Source: Branchiostoma lanceolatum
Taxonomy: Eukaryota > Chordata > Leptocardii > Amphioxiformes > Branchiostomatidae
Reading direction: 5' to 3'
Length of the DNA stretch: 64,000 nt
Assembly: GCF_035083965.1 (NCBI RefSeq)
Contig: NC_089723.1
Coordinates: forward strand, 29,763,193-29,827,192
In this document: positions 1-12,058 of the stretch, piece by piece
Layout: the number at the start of each line of letters is the position of its first letter
How positions within the stretch are numbered: the stretch's first letter is position 1
Translations under genes and position numbers: made by a program
Notes under the pieces: model-generated
What the model was told of the DNA's origin: nothing
Databases searched by the model: none
Seen by the model: only the letters and a program-made list of their open reading frames with translations

Positions 1-191
1 AAAAATGAATGTTGAATGTGCTTCATCTTTTCTTGTCAGCTTTTCTGTTGAAGGTACTATAAGTGTGGAACAGTGTGTATGGAAACTTCAAGGCAATAAC
101 TGTCAGTATGACAAATATGAGGAATGTGTATACAAGAAACAAACAGTATAGGCAGCAAATAGAATGTTTCCCCCCATCTGTTTTTCTACAG

Positions 192-3100
192 CGTCCATTC
201 GTCTGTGCATGGGGTCCCGCCGTGGGTTTATCTGTCGTATGAGGGTCGGCAACGCCATCCACGACCCTTCCCAGCATTCCCGGCTCGCTCACATCCGACA
301 GCGGAATGGTCTGGGTCCGCCGGGGAAGGATGGGGATCAGTATGCCGTGGTACACTGCACGGGATACATCAAGTCATGGCCGCCTACCGGTAAGGGCTGT
401 ACCAAATAAACATCTAGGGGGCAAGGCAACAGTCTGCAAATGTATTTCCTTAGAATATATCAGTTAACAGTAACAACTTGGCAGTGAAAAACATAACCCT
501 GTTATGCTAAACAAGCCTGTTGTGTTATATGTTACAAAAAGTTGGAAATTCCTTTTTCCAGTTTGGTATCATAGTCTGGCTGCGAATTAAAACATGAACA
601 AAATTGCAATGTTTCTGTAGTGCAAAGGAAGAGCAGAAAATTGAGTTTGAAGTAACAATTCTACTGTTTCAGGTTTTAGACTTGTATTGGAAAAAAAGTA
701 CACTTGGTCGGTCAGTTTTCAGACTGCTGTCTTCCCTTTTTTGTCTGTGTGAAAAAAAGCATTGAAAACTAGTCACATTGTAGATACATGTACGTGTTAC
801 ATGCAAACAGGTGCTTCAGACCCTACATGTAGATCTTTTCACAGATCCCATTGCCTGCTGAGAGAGGTGAGGCACTATGGGTATCACAGGGGCAACATCA
901 TGGTACCGGGTAATGTTGTTTGTCCTCTGCACTACCCATAGTGCCCTGCGTCTTCCAGCAGGCAATGGGATCCATGAAAAGGATTATGCACAAGTTCCAG
1001 GCTATTGTATAGCTGGAGGTTATATCATTAGAGTCCCCCAAAAAACTTTGGTATTTAGTGTATATAAGTTCCATCTGATATTCAACTATTGTGACATTGA
1101 TACCCCCTCATTCACTGTGTGTATAGTTTCTTGTTATGTTGCTGAATATATGCTACTCCTCACTATCACCCCACCTAACCAACATTTTTTGTTCACTCTC
1201 TGATTAAATTCTTAACACAGCAGTGAATGTATGACCTTCCTGTAACTAAAATAGATGCTAGTATGTCTGCCTATTGTATGTCTACCTTTTTCCTTAAAGT
1301 TAGTCTAAGAGTTTCTGTAAGAGGTTTATATTTTCTACTTGCATGAGGCAGTTATGTTGTGGACGTTTAGAAATAATAAAAGTAGGCAAAAGTATTTATG
1401 AACTCAAGGTACCAGGACTGGTTGTATGATGGCTTTGGTGTAATGCCAGGTGAAGGCAGTGATATCTGAAGTCACACTGCAGGACCTAAGTTCAGGGCTT
1501 AGCTTTAGATTACTTATTTCATTTTAGGTGTCATAAAATAGAGTTGTAAGACAACTGTGAAAATCATTAGCTTGCTTAATAAGAGCATTTTCTTCTGAGT
1601 TTGAGGTCTAAATCATATTAGAAACCTAACCTACTCCAAAAAAGGTAGACTAGTTCTAGGAAGTAGTCATTTCTGAATTTAGTTAAACTCAGTGTCCGTC
1701 ACCCATACATTGTAGAACACAGTATCGGTGCTAACTGTCCTTTTGTTAGGGGTTAAACTTAAACAAGGCAGCTTAAAACATTATAAGTCTTCATTTTTCT
1801 TAACTTAAATAATTCTTTTTTGTGGGCATTATTTACTAATTCCTCTTCCTTCATACTTGCAGAAACTGTTTTTTTTTTTCATTTTCCCTTCAGTATATCA
1901 TTTTAATGTTTCTAGTTCAGGGATGACCAAATGAATACATCATAAGTCCATCCCCCAAAGTAGTGCATGCTGCTTGTGATTGTAAGCACGAATGAATGGC
2001 ATGATTACAAAATCAGTGAAACCCGAATCAGAAATGAGATGAGCGCTGTGATTTGATGATTGAACAATGCTGTGATTCTTGTTTTTGACTCCAGGAAAGC
2101 TTGCCGCTAAGCTGGTCAATGCAGGTACGTTAGTGGCGAGGAAAGCCCGGGTTTATAATTGAATAATGTGGCTTTGTGGTCTGTGGGTTCAATTCGGGTG
2201 TCTTCTTACAATTTTTTTTTTCAGAGAGCCCTTTGCATGTCAAAAAAATGGATACTGCTTTGTATGCATTTTGTTATATGAGCTGTCTGTAAAATGGTTG
2301 CTTCAAGTAGAAATGAAAATGATTTACTGGGTTAAGTATTTTGTTGCATGTCAGATGATTATTTGAATGATTTGTACATCCGCTCAGCATTGTTGGTCAG
2401 CATCGGTCAGACCAGTGCATTGAACAGGAATATAATTCACAGTGGGTGATTCTGGCATACATGCATATACAATGTATGTTGGTATAATTCAATAACATGT
2501 TGGCTATTAATGTATTGGCTGAATGGTATGTATTGAGGTCAATGTGTATGTGTGCATCATTTGATCATGCATACATACATTGGGACATATGTGAACTAAA
2601 GTGCACAAATTGACCATGATGTAAGATTCATCTCAGTGTCTTTTGAATTTCTTTGGCTGCTAGATTTTGAGTACAAACTGAACGACATTTTAACAACATG
2701 TATCACTGCCAGTATTACTAAGGCTAGTGCAAATGGGAAAAGAACACTGCCCTCTGTGTCAGTCTCTTATTTTCCCTTCTGGCGTTGTTTGGTGGGTAGT
2801 TGGTGGTATGTGCCTGTATTCTGGTGTGAGGTGCCCTTGCTACTGAGTCCTAGTCTTAACCACTCTTGTTTTAAATCAGGAGTTTCTCTTTCCTGATGAG
2901 ATAAAATCTGATTAGCCTTCCTTTTCTTTTTCACAAATAGTCTTCTCTCTTTTTTGTTCAAGCTATTTGTAGTGTATTTACTGATTTGTTTATTTCCCTT
3001 ATGTTTGCTCTACTGCATTTCTATATATGGAATCATTGGGATCTATCGCCTTGTTAATTTCTGGTTTTAATTTTGATTTAAAGATTGGCTGACCATGTAG

Positions 3101-6100
3101 GACAATTTTATAGCATTCACCTGATAACTAGACTTCTTGATTTATCAACAGCAGAAAACAAGCATTTAAACTGTTAACATTTTATTTAAAGAACTTTAGC
3201 ATCTATAATTATGTGAAGACTCTACTATGACATTAGCTTCCATATTATTAAGATGCTACAGATTAGTACAGTGATTTATAATATTATGATATACATGTAC
3301 TAGTAATTGTAGTGATGCAGTCACTGTCACAGTGGCACTCATTAGATACATGACATTTTGTATATTAGTCATCTCTTTTTGGCAATGTCTCTTTTCATGT
3401 CACAGTATACAGTTTTACATGTAGTAGTACCTGTAGCGTGTTTCAGTTTAAAAATTCTAAAATTATCTGAACAGGACAGAAACACAGAGAAATACATGTA
3501 CATGTACATGATACCATTTCAGTTTTAATCACAAAAATGTATATTTAATGTAGTCTAGAATATCGTTTTGCAGCTTTCTACTACTGTTACAGTAACAGTA
3601 ACTGCATACAAAAGTGTACCTTGAAATAAGCAAGTTGTCTATTAGTTAACTCCATCACTGTATGTTTATTCACTAAATGAGTTCTAATTATTCCTTTACC
3701 TGTGTTCTATGTTGGCTTATGTTGGCGTCTTATATCTGTTCTATCAGCTGCTGGTGTTAAGTGTCCATCAAGCTGTGCATTACACTAAGACAAAAGGATA
3801 ACTGACTACTAACAGGCCTACATTAGCCTACTATCTACCCTAATTTAGCCCCAGACTGCTGCTCTGAATACTTCCCTGTCAACTAGTTTGGAGCCTGTTG
3901 ATAGAAGAATGATTGGCATTTAAACAATGATTAAATGCAAGAGCTCCGATTAGCTCTCAGTACAATCTTCTGCAATGGCATTGTAATGGGGTTTGAACAG
4001 GCATTCAAAAGTTCAATCCCAGTTACACTGCTTCTGAAGAATATTGATTAATGCCCTAAGGGCCAAGATGGTGATGGGTGCTTGTCTTTTCGGGATCAGA
4101 GGAGCAAACTGGAGCTAGAATAGGATTGATACCAGGCTCGTACATCTAGATTGCTATGATCACAAGTTCTGAACAGTTGTTTTTACTGGTGCGCCCCCTA
4201 GGTGTAGTCCTGGAACAGCAGGATGCAGATGCTGATGGTCACAGCAACAGCCATTACTGCTTGGTTGCGATTGGTCGGCTGCAGGTGACCAGTTCTCCCA
4301 GCTGCAGCGACCTCAACACGACGTCGCCCCCCACGGAGTTCATCTCCCGACACAGCATGGATGGCAAGTTCACCTTTGTGGACCAGAGGTCAGAGGGACT
4401 ACTGTTTTTTTAGTACTCACCATATACCTGATCTCAGTTATAGTCTGTATGAAGGATAGATATAATGCCCTTTGATGAAAGACATTGTTCGGCCAGCATG
4501 ATTCAGTGACTAGCTCACTTACAAATGTACATTCAGTGACATGTTATATTGTCTGTATCATCTCAGCTTATCAAAGCTACTGATATCTGATGACATGGCT
4601 TTTATAGTACATAATACATTTAATTGATTTTGATGACACTTCTTCTCTTCACTAGTTTTAGTAGAATGACACAAGGATTTTGTTTCAGAAGTTAAGATAC
4701 ATGTTGTGTGTCGTACAGTCATTGGTTGTTGTTTTATTGAGTGTCTGTGCAGCCAATGTGTTTGTGTGTGCTAACAGTAACTCCTGATGTTTGGAACATT
4801 GCAAAACCCTCCTCATACATTTGTATGTACATAGTAAAATTGGTTTAGAAAGAAAATGTAAACATCCACCAGAGAGGCCAAGGAAAATTATTTCTGTTGC
4901 ATTTTTGCAGAGTGATCCCTGTTCTGGGATACCAGCCCACAGACCTGCTGGGGAAAACCTGCTTCGACTTCTACCATCCCGAGGACCAGCCCAACTTAAA
5001 GGAGAGTTTCGAGCAAGGTAAGACCTTACACAAATCAAGTAGAAGATATGATTAGCAAGGAAAAAGTGATAAATTTTACGTCTCGTAACCAACTTTAACA
5101 ATCAATGTGTTTAAAAACTGATAGATCCGAATATAATAAATTTTTGCGGTGGTTTGATGTTCTCAGTTTTTGCGGCAAGCTCTTCATTGCAAAGTTAGAA
5201 CCAACGCGAAAATGTTTCTTCTCTCTTCTGCCCGCTTACCCCCTATACATGTATATACAATAGTTTATACTGAAGACCACCATAAACACTTCTCTTTTCT
5301 CTCTACCACGAAATTGAATCGCTGCAAACTTAAAGTCATTTACAGTATTACCAGTTGGCTTATGAATGTATTGTCTCATCACTGTTGTCCATCACATCCT
5401 TTGTCCCTACTTGACTGGTTGTACTTTTTGAAGTCAAGTCTAACCCTTTGTCTTCTTGCCTGGCCAGTACTTAAGATGAAGGGACAGGTGATGTCGGTGA
5501 TGTACCGCTGTCGGGCCAAGAACGGAGAGTGGGTGTGGCTGCGGACGAGCCTCTTCAGTTTCCAGAACCCCTACACCGACGAAGTGGAGTACATCGTGTG
5601 CACAAACACTTCAGTGAAGTAAGTACTGGACTCCCCGATTTTGTCTTTTGTTTCTTTGTTTATATCTTGGACACAACATGCAACTCTCAAAAAAAATTAT
5701 GAAAGTCTTCCACGGCTGTCTCAAAAGCTACCCCACTGTCGTGTAACATTTGCTGGGCATTGCTGTCGAGCCAAGCAGGAAATGGTTTCAGACGTCCTCC
5801 TGTGGAAACCAAGAGGCCGAGTACATTGCAGAAGTTTGACTTTTACTGACACTTTAGTTAGAGACACTGGAATTGAATATGAAAAAATTATTTTTGTTAG
5901 GGGAATGTGGAGTGAGCTATACTTCTTGTTTTGTCCCGGCTAATACAGGCTGATAGTTTTTTTATGGTGATTGCATATTATTACCTGTCCAGTGAAATGC
6001 TGTCGGGTGTAACGCTCAGGTTTTGTTCAGTTAGCACAAGCTGCATAAGACTGGCCTGATACGTTTGATTGGGGCATAGCCCTACTCTTATCAATACTGT

Positions 6101-9100
6101 ACAATGTGTATGGTGGGCTCTCAAACATGCTTGGGGTGCGGCTCAAGTAGTGCTCAAATACTAGACCTTCAGCTTAAGCATGTCCCCGTAGCGCAAGCAG
6201 TAAGGCAACCCCACTGCTTGGCCATTTTGATCAAATTCCGTAGATCAGTGGGCCGGAGTTAGATCTTAGGGTTGCCCCCAGCTTGGACATGTTGCAAGGG
6301 ATTGCATTTGTCATTTCGGTTGGTGATGTAAAGCCGGTGGCCCCTTGTATGAGGGAGCTTCAGGCATTTGCCTCAAGCATCAAACCTCTGCACATAAAAG
6401 AACCCAAGACATGTATCAAGAAGAGTAGGGGTGCCCTGAGTGCTTGGCTAAACATGCAAGCTGTAGCAAAGCTGCATTGCACTACTACTACTAGCTAGTT
6501 TAAAAAGCGTTATGCTTCACCTGAATTGAGAATAACTACTCTAGCTGCCTTTACCTTCAGCTTAACATTCCCACTGAAGAATCATAACCCTTCATACATC
6601 TTCAAATTGTATTAGGAACCTCCAGCAGCAGCAGCAACAGCAGGAGATGGACAGACTACGGGCCATGGAAGTGAAGGGCATTCCTGCACTCACCTCCGCA
6701 CAGTTCGACCCCACACAAGTACAGACTGTACAAGGTTGGTTGGTTTGTTCTCATAGCAGGTAAACCACCAAAAGGTGCAACGCACCAGTTTTACACATTA
6801 AGTTGGGTAAGAGCATGCTCCACCTGGGAAAATACAGTTAGTACTGTTTCTGTAGCTCAACTGGTATCAGCCTCACAGTTGAGTTCCTGGTTCCAATTAG
6901 TTGCTAACTGGGAGACTCTGGTTCAATTCCGGGCAGGACATTTGGGTTGGGACTGCACCAAGGGCAGTAAAAGTGAAGTCCTGTGTTAGAGGTGTCTCGA
7001 GCACCTTAAACTAAATTAAAGGGGAAAGGCTAGCAACCCCTCTCTTTCAAAATGTACCCTGCTACTGAAAGAGCAAAGATACCTGCTGCTCTGAACGAAT
7101 CGTCTGATATGTATTAACTACACAATGTCATGTATGCTTTGTTAGGCATTAACCACAAAGCCTGTTCTAACAATATTCCCTAACTACAGGTATGGACCAG
7201 GATGACAAGGCAAAGGACTTATCCGGTTACCCTGACAACCGTGAGGCGTACCAGGCCACGGGGAACTACATGATGCCATCCCCCGGCGTGCAGGACCCCA
7301 ACAAGCCGCTGGCCTCACCTCCGGTGAGTGGATCCTTCCGAGCCGCCGCCTTCACGGCGCAGAGATCGCCCCAGGTGGGTGGACACGGTAAAACAGACGA
7401 GAAAGCTGTGACGCAGCGTCACAGACATTACGCTGCTGACAGACGGACAGTCTCAGATCTTAAAGAGAGGAGAAGGGAGAAGACTTCTGTGCAATACCTT
7501 GAGGAGTAGTCTCACAAATTGTGCATTTAAGTCACCTCTTTGGTTAGATCTTGATTAAAATCTAAATCAAAACAGAAGGCCTATTGGAAAACATAACAAA
7601 GCCGACCCTTAACTATTCCCTCTTGAAAGAACAACATTGGCAGTCAAACAGCACTTGCATTGTAAGACAACTCCTCACCTGCTATCAGCCTGACTTCTTC
7701 ATAGCTTTTGTTACAAGTTACCTTTACATTGGACTATATTCTTTCTATTAACCCATTGTTCATTAACACTTTCTATCCGCATTGTTACTGAACTTAATTA
7801 CTCTGATTTGTATCATTGACATTGACGACAACATGTATTATTACCATAATCTCCATTGACATTTATTCACTCATGTTAATAGTATGTTAACTTTCAATTC
7901 TGTCTTTATCATCTTTATTTAACAATTGTTTGGTCAGGCAACACTTCACACAACAAGTACCCAACTGTGTTCTCCTCTAGTCCATTATCATGAACCGTTA
8001 CAAACACGAAAGCTAAACACTTTTGTTTTGTACATTTGTTACAATGATATTATGTTTTAGGATTGGGCTCACCAAAAGTTTGATCTATTAGAAACTTTGA
8101 TTTGATGATTAATTGGGGCATAGCCCTACTCTTGAACATTTGATGATTAGATGCCTGCTTCCAGTATGAAAATGAGGAGCAGTTTGGAAAAATGATTTCT
8201 TTGAAAAATATCTTTTCTTCTTTGAAAATTTTTTAATTTTTTTTCCAAATCTTACGACTGTGGACTGGAAGGAGACACACCATAGATATGCCATACGCTA
8301 ACACATAACATCTATTCCAGGCATACGGCCCCGGGTCTGTCCAGCAGAGCATGGTATCAGCTGGAGGGGCTCTGGCTGAGATGGTCCGTCGACGACAGGG
8401 CCCCAAACCAGCCACTTGGTCATCACCTCCGTTTGCCAACCAGGTAAGAGTAACAAATAGGTGACTGTAAATGTATTTAAGTTCACAGTGGTTTGATGTT
8501 CATGTTTTCAAGGTGATCTCTTCACCATGAACTTAAAACCACCGCAAAATGCGGTTTTGTCATCTTTCTGCCTCCCCCATTGTTTTAATCGCTAACTAAA
8601 AACCACCGTGAACATTCCATTTTCTCCCTACTGTGAAATTAAATCTTCTCAAAAATGCATTTCTACTACCAAGTGTCGACAGAAGAGATTCATTTTTGTC
8701 AGTCACAGTCTATGAGAAAGATATTTATTTTGTTTAAGAAGTATAAAATCTTTGTGAGACATACAGTGTAGTTTAGCCGTCTGCATTGTTTCTTTAGTTC
8801 AAGTATCAGGTCGCAGGACTTCCTTTAATTGTCTTTCTTATTTTGTGAGACATACAAACATCTTTAGTTCAAGTACAGATTCAGATGGTGGGACTTCCTA
8901 TAATTGTCTTTCCTAGATGTATTTTAAGATGGTAGTTCATACTTTAACTCACAATTCTTCTGTATCTTCTTCATTGTTGTGTTTCATGAACTTTCATGGT
9001 TTCATGCCCTGTTTGCAGACATCCAACTCTCGCAACAGTAAACCCCAGTCACCCACCTTCACCACCATGGCATCTGGGGCTGCAGCTGGCTACCCACCCA

Positions 9101-10013
9101 CGGTGTCCCCAGCTGTCAGCTACAGCCCCACGGCAACGTCCCCTGGACCCACCTACACCCAGCTCAACTCCTCACAGAGGGTTTACCCAGGGTACCAGGG
9201 AGAAAAAGGTATGTAAGAAATGTTGTTCTGTCATGTGCATTTAAACTTGGGCTGAACAGACTTGAACCCAGCTTAATACAGCTTTGACAGTGTACAATGC
9301 ACTCAAGGAAAAGAGCTTACTGGTACCCATCATTGGTCAGAATATCTATATCTACATGCACCTTATATGTATGTATACAGGAACTATTTAGTGTTCTTTT
9401 GTAACAATTGTATAACATACATGTACAATCATGTAACATAGTGGTACATGTACCAATTGTTGTCCGATTTATTGAAAATACATGATACATGTTTAACCCA
9501 TGGGAAGAAATATCAGTTCTTCTGTAAGATTAAGATTGGAAGATTATGACTTTTCTCCATATTTTGCAATGAAAGCATTTATTTTGTGCTAGCAGAAATC
9601 TGGTATACCGGTCCTGTATATATGTGTAACATGTAACATGATTGTATGTGATAGGACGTACATTTAAAAATACAATATATTTCATCCATACTGTAGTATG
9701 GGTGAAATATAATAATTTCTCCACCTTTGGTCAAAGACATTGCAAGTAGATACATGTAGCTCAACCCCTGTGCTAAAGGCCTTTGTGTTTTCTCCAATTT
9801 GCAGATGGAGTCCCCCCAGGTAGCCTGGGTCCGTGGGCTGCACAGTGGCCGCAGGGGGCCTCGGCACAGTCTGGCACCAGCGAGCACCCCCCACAGCAGC
9901 CGCAGGAGATGTTCCCCGACATGTTGACCATGTTAGACCAGCCCCCGACTGGCAGCAACTACAACAACGAGGACTTTGGAGACCTGTCCATGTTTACAAC
10001 CTTCTCCGAGTAA
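192..10013 (+). CDS. ARNT: ARNT (aryl hydrocarbon receptor nuclear translocator), 3' nine exons, partial
   Basis: Class II bHLH-PAS transcription factor that dimerises with AHR, HIF-alpha or SIM-type partners in the nucleus. Coding exons read as 192-389, 4201-4388, 4911-5017, 5468-5618, 6616-6734, 7190-7374, 8321-8443, 9019-9208 and 9805-10013; each has AG/GT borders and the phases join without a break. The first exon carries the end of the PAS-A region ([26 protein letters not shown]). The next three encode PAS-B and its PAC tail ([57 protein letters not shown]). A short glutamine run follows at 6620-6645, then a Ser/Pro/Gln-rich activation region. The protein ends in MFTTFSE, close to the vertebrate ARNT end. 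The bHLH and most of PAS-A lie upstream of the window. BMAL is excluded by the PAS-B linker and C-terminus. The exon ending at 7374 also has an internal donor at 7324 (phase-compatible), so a 17-codon shorter form is possible. Confidence 0.95.
835..981. mobile_element. Palindromic MITE, family 1 copy A (about 147 bp)
   Basis: Inverted arms: the left begins CTTTTCACAGATCCCATTGC and the right ends GCAATGGGATCCATGAAAAG. Inner arms also pair (CACTATGGGTA against TACCCATAGTG). Relatives sit at 25766-25921 and 30387-30546. No transposase is encoded, so this is a non-autonomous element. Confidence 0.75.
2095..2124 (+). other. ARNT: Candidate in-frame 30-nt microexon in the ARNT intron
   Basis: A 30-nt block lies between a good acceptor (a T-rich tract ending gactccag) and a near-consensus donor (gcag/gtacgt). 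Its length is a multiple of three. The flanking ARNT exons (ending 389, starting 4201) meet in phase 1, and the block keeps that phase: joining it inserts [10 protein letters not shown] just after WPPT with no stop. The insertion point is the loop between the PAS-A end and PAS-B. Splice signals and frame are seen directly; use of the exon is an inference. Confidence 0.45.
5126..5350. mobile_element. Degenerate MITE, family 2 (GCGGTGGTTTGATGTTC type)
   Basis: Contains TTGCGGTGGTTTGATGTTC, a middle part matching the 15201-15400 element, and ends in TTTACAGTATT. It lies in the ARNT intron between 5017 and 5468, where it creates the long open frame around 5170-5460. Confidence 0.55.
6030..6500. 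repeat. Probable SINE-like dispersed repeat in ARNT intron
   Basis: Contains ATTGGGGCATAGCCCTACTC (6069-6088), repeated at 8113-8132 in another ARNT intron, and a tRNA-like GTAGCGCAAGCAGTAAGGC segment near 6189-6207. Family and borders are not determined. Confidence 0.35.
6845..7110 (+). mobile_element. tRNA-derived SINE in ARNT intron
   Basis: A pol III box A-like TAGCTCAACTGG (6852-6863) and a box B GGTTCAATTCC (6920-6930), followed by an unrelated tail. The A-to-B spacing, with an insertion, is too long for a working tRNA gene, which favours a SINE head. Confidence 0.55.
8464..8650. mobile_element. MITE, family 2, degenerate copy
   Basis: Starts GACTGTAAATGTATTTAAGTTC and carries CAGTGGTTTGATGTTC, ACTTAAAACCACCGCAAAAT and AAACCACCGTGAACATTC. 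These inner parts match the elements at 15201-15400 and 55960-56175. Lies in the ARNT intron after 8443. Confidence 0.55.
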
Positions 10014-11439
10014 ACAAACAAACATGTTTACAAAAGGGAAAGTCTGTTGATGTGGCATATCTAACGTTTCTGAATCACAACTCGATGTTTTCTGGTGTGG
10101 TAATGTCTGTTGCTAAGAACTACACAGCCTGGGCTCAAAATCATGAAGGTGTTACCATGCTTATTAGCAGGTAAAATTCTGCTTACTGTATGAAGTGAAC
10201 TTGTGAAATTTGTACAGTACTGTTGCATGTAACTGTCATCTTTTGCTGTTTTTTCCAAATTAGAAGTTTCAAAATGTACATGTATTTTGTTACTGGAAAA
10301 AAAGTTAATGAAAATGACTTAATGCAACATTATTTACTTTTTTATTATCATTTCTTTGTTATCTAACTTGGAGCTAAGCGTTCTGAAATTGAAAAGTCTA
10401 TTTTATCATGTCACCAGCATTTACGCATACAGTACTTTTTATTGTGTAGGATATGGAAGCATAAAATGCTTTTAGGTCAAATAATTGTGTCACATGGTAA
10501 GAAAGTGCCATGGCTATTCTTTTACCTTTTATGGTAACTTATTGATTTTAAAAATGATTTCTTATGAAAGTACAAGAAGATCCCAGATGTAAGGACTTCA
10601 TAGACATACTACAATGGTCAAGTGGTTTGTGTAGTTTAGTATTTATGTATCCAAGATGCAAACTAGCTGTTCTTGATCAAAGTTCAAATAGACTGTGACA
10701 TACTGGAATGTACTTTCACTTTTTAAAAAGTCTTTGAAATGTTTTGGCAGATTATGTTTATGGAATCAGCCAGTGGTGAATATATTGTCTTGATGTGTAG
10801 TATTAAGATGGGTGCAAATAATGACTAGGGTGTGATCACATATACTTGTATATGACAGTTGCTACTGTTCACATCTGCATCAAATGATGTTCTGTTTTGT
10901 ACTGAGAGCATGTGATAATCTTTCTTGTAAATTTCATGTACCAGTATGGATTAAATAAAGGCTTGTTCTACCTGCCACGAATGTATGGAGAGTATTCGTG
11001 TGTAAATGTATCTAGATCTATGATGTCTGTTGTTATATTATAACAATATCATCTTGTGGGGTTGCTAATGTCTATATCAACACTTGAGTAATACTGTATC
11101 CCCTTCTGGATTCAGTTTTGGATTTTGAGACTCATATCAAAGATTTTTAACAGTTAAATGATATATGATGTACATGTACACATCAATACCACCAAAATTT
11201 AAAACAAGCATAAAACAGACATACAAAAAAATTATATATATACATTTAGCTTGATTATATTACATATCAATGAACTTGGCTTCCTAATAATGTCATTCCT
11301 AATAATGTTCCATGTATTAATCACTCTATCATTGTATTAAGCATCACATGTGCAGTCTGATATTTCATACATCCCGACAATATAGAGCCGGGCAGGGCAA
11401 TATGGTTGTTGACATGCAAAAGCACAGTAATTATGACTC
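10014..11439 (+). other. ARNT 3' UTR and intergenic DNA
   Basis: AT-rich, no coding signal. The 3' UTR probably ends shortly after the AATAAA at 10954; nothing recognisable follows until the LINE remnant at about 11440. Confidence 0.6.
10954..10959 (+). terminator. ARNT polyadenylation signal AATAAA
   Basis: AATAAA about 940 bp after the ARNT stop, followed by a T/G-rich stretch. It is the first convincing signal in the AT-rich 3' UTR. Confidence 0.6.
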
Positions 11440-11690
11440 GGGATGGAACAATCCATTGTTGAGGCCATTCGGACAAGGAGGCTAAGATGGTTTGGTCATG
11501 TGAGAAGATTAAGAAGACCTCCACAAACATTAGTTTACAAACCATACAACCGGGAGTTTGCAAACCATAGAAAGACAGCATGAAAGAGTCTGGACTTGGT
11601 CTAAAGGTAGCAGAGTATAGGAGCCTGGATGTGCAACAAGGAGGAACCTAACGTCGGGGAGCAAGGGCGCGCCAAGTTTCTGGCCCATGT
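11440..11690 (+). mobile_element. Decayed LINE reverse-transcriptase tail
   Basis: The + strand reads IRTRRLRWFGHVRR, a motif characteristic of the C-terminal end of many non-LTR retrotransposon polymerases, then breaks at stop codons (TGA at 11580-11582). A short inactive fragment. Confidence 0.65.
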
Positions 11691-11785
11691 ATCTAGCAGG
11701 TAGGCATGATGTTTCATCATAATACATTATACCTTTAATTCGTAAATATCTGTAACATTTTGTCAATACATGAGAGAACATTTCA

Positions 11786-11791
11786 TTTATT
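11786..11791 (-). terminator. Candidate SARS2 polyadenylation signal
   Basis: TTTATT on + reads AATAAA on the minus strand, about 270 bp past the SARS2 stop. Confidence 0.4.
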
Positions 11792-12058
11792 TACCAGTTG
11801 ACATGGAATGAAGAAAGAATACTATACATTTTACAATGGTACATGTGTATGATTGGATCCAAAAGGAACTTGGAAAATCAGTTCACCTGCTACAAAAGAC
11901 AACTGTATAACATCTTCACAGTTACACTGAATCATCCTTTGCGCTGACCCAGGTTACTTGAAGCAGCATATAAGTTCTAGAGATCTGCAATATTCCAGAT
12001 TTTTTTCCATCGCCTCACACAATTGCACCAAAATACAAAAAAAATAAAATAACTTCTA

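Larger units (their letters stand above)
390..4200 (+). other. ARNT intron, 3.8 kb
   Basis: Gene-less apart from the microexon candidate at 2095-2124 and the MITE at 835-981. The rest is AT-rich. The open frames here (for example 2636-2896) lack splice-compatible borders and look non-coding. Confidence 0.6.

Noticed and set aside
877-1203. 108-codon ORF within the ARNT intron
   Set aside because: It starts inside the family-1 MITE and continues into AT-rich intron.
4685-5101. 138-codon minus-strand ORF
   Set aside because: It overlaps an ARNT PAS-B exon on the opposite strand and has no family resemblance or splice support.
5170-5467. Upstream extension of the ARNT exon at 5468
   Set aside because: The frame runs open by chance through a degenerate MITE; the acceptor at 5467 restores the known ARNT sequence exactly.
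6845-6945. A tRNA gene
   Set aside because: Boxes A and B are present but too far apart, and no cloverleaf can be drawn; a SINE head explains it.
7192-7509. Read-through of the ARNT exon to a stop at 7509 as the true C-terminus
   Set aside because: The next exons encode the conserved ARNT C-terminus in phase; the extension beyond 7374 is intron.
192-10013. BMAL/ARNTL instead of ARNT
   Set aside because: The PAS-A end ([18 protein letters not shown]) and the C-terminus (MFTTFSE) follow ARNT, not BMAL.
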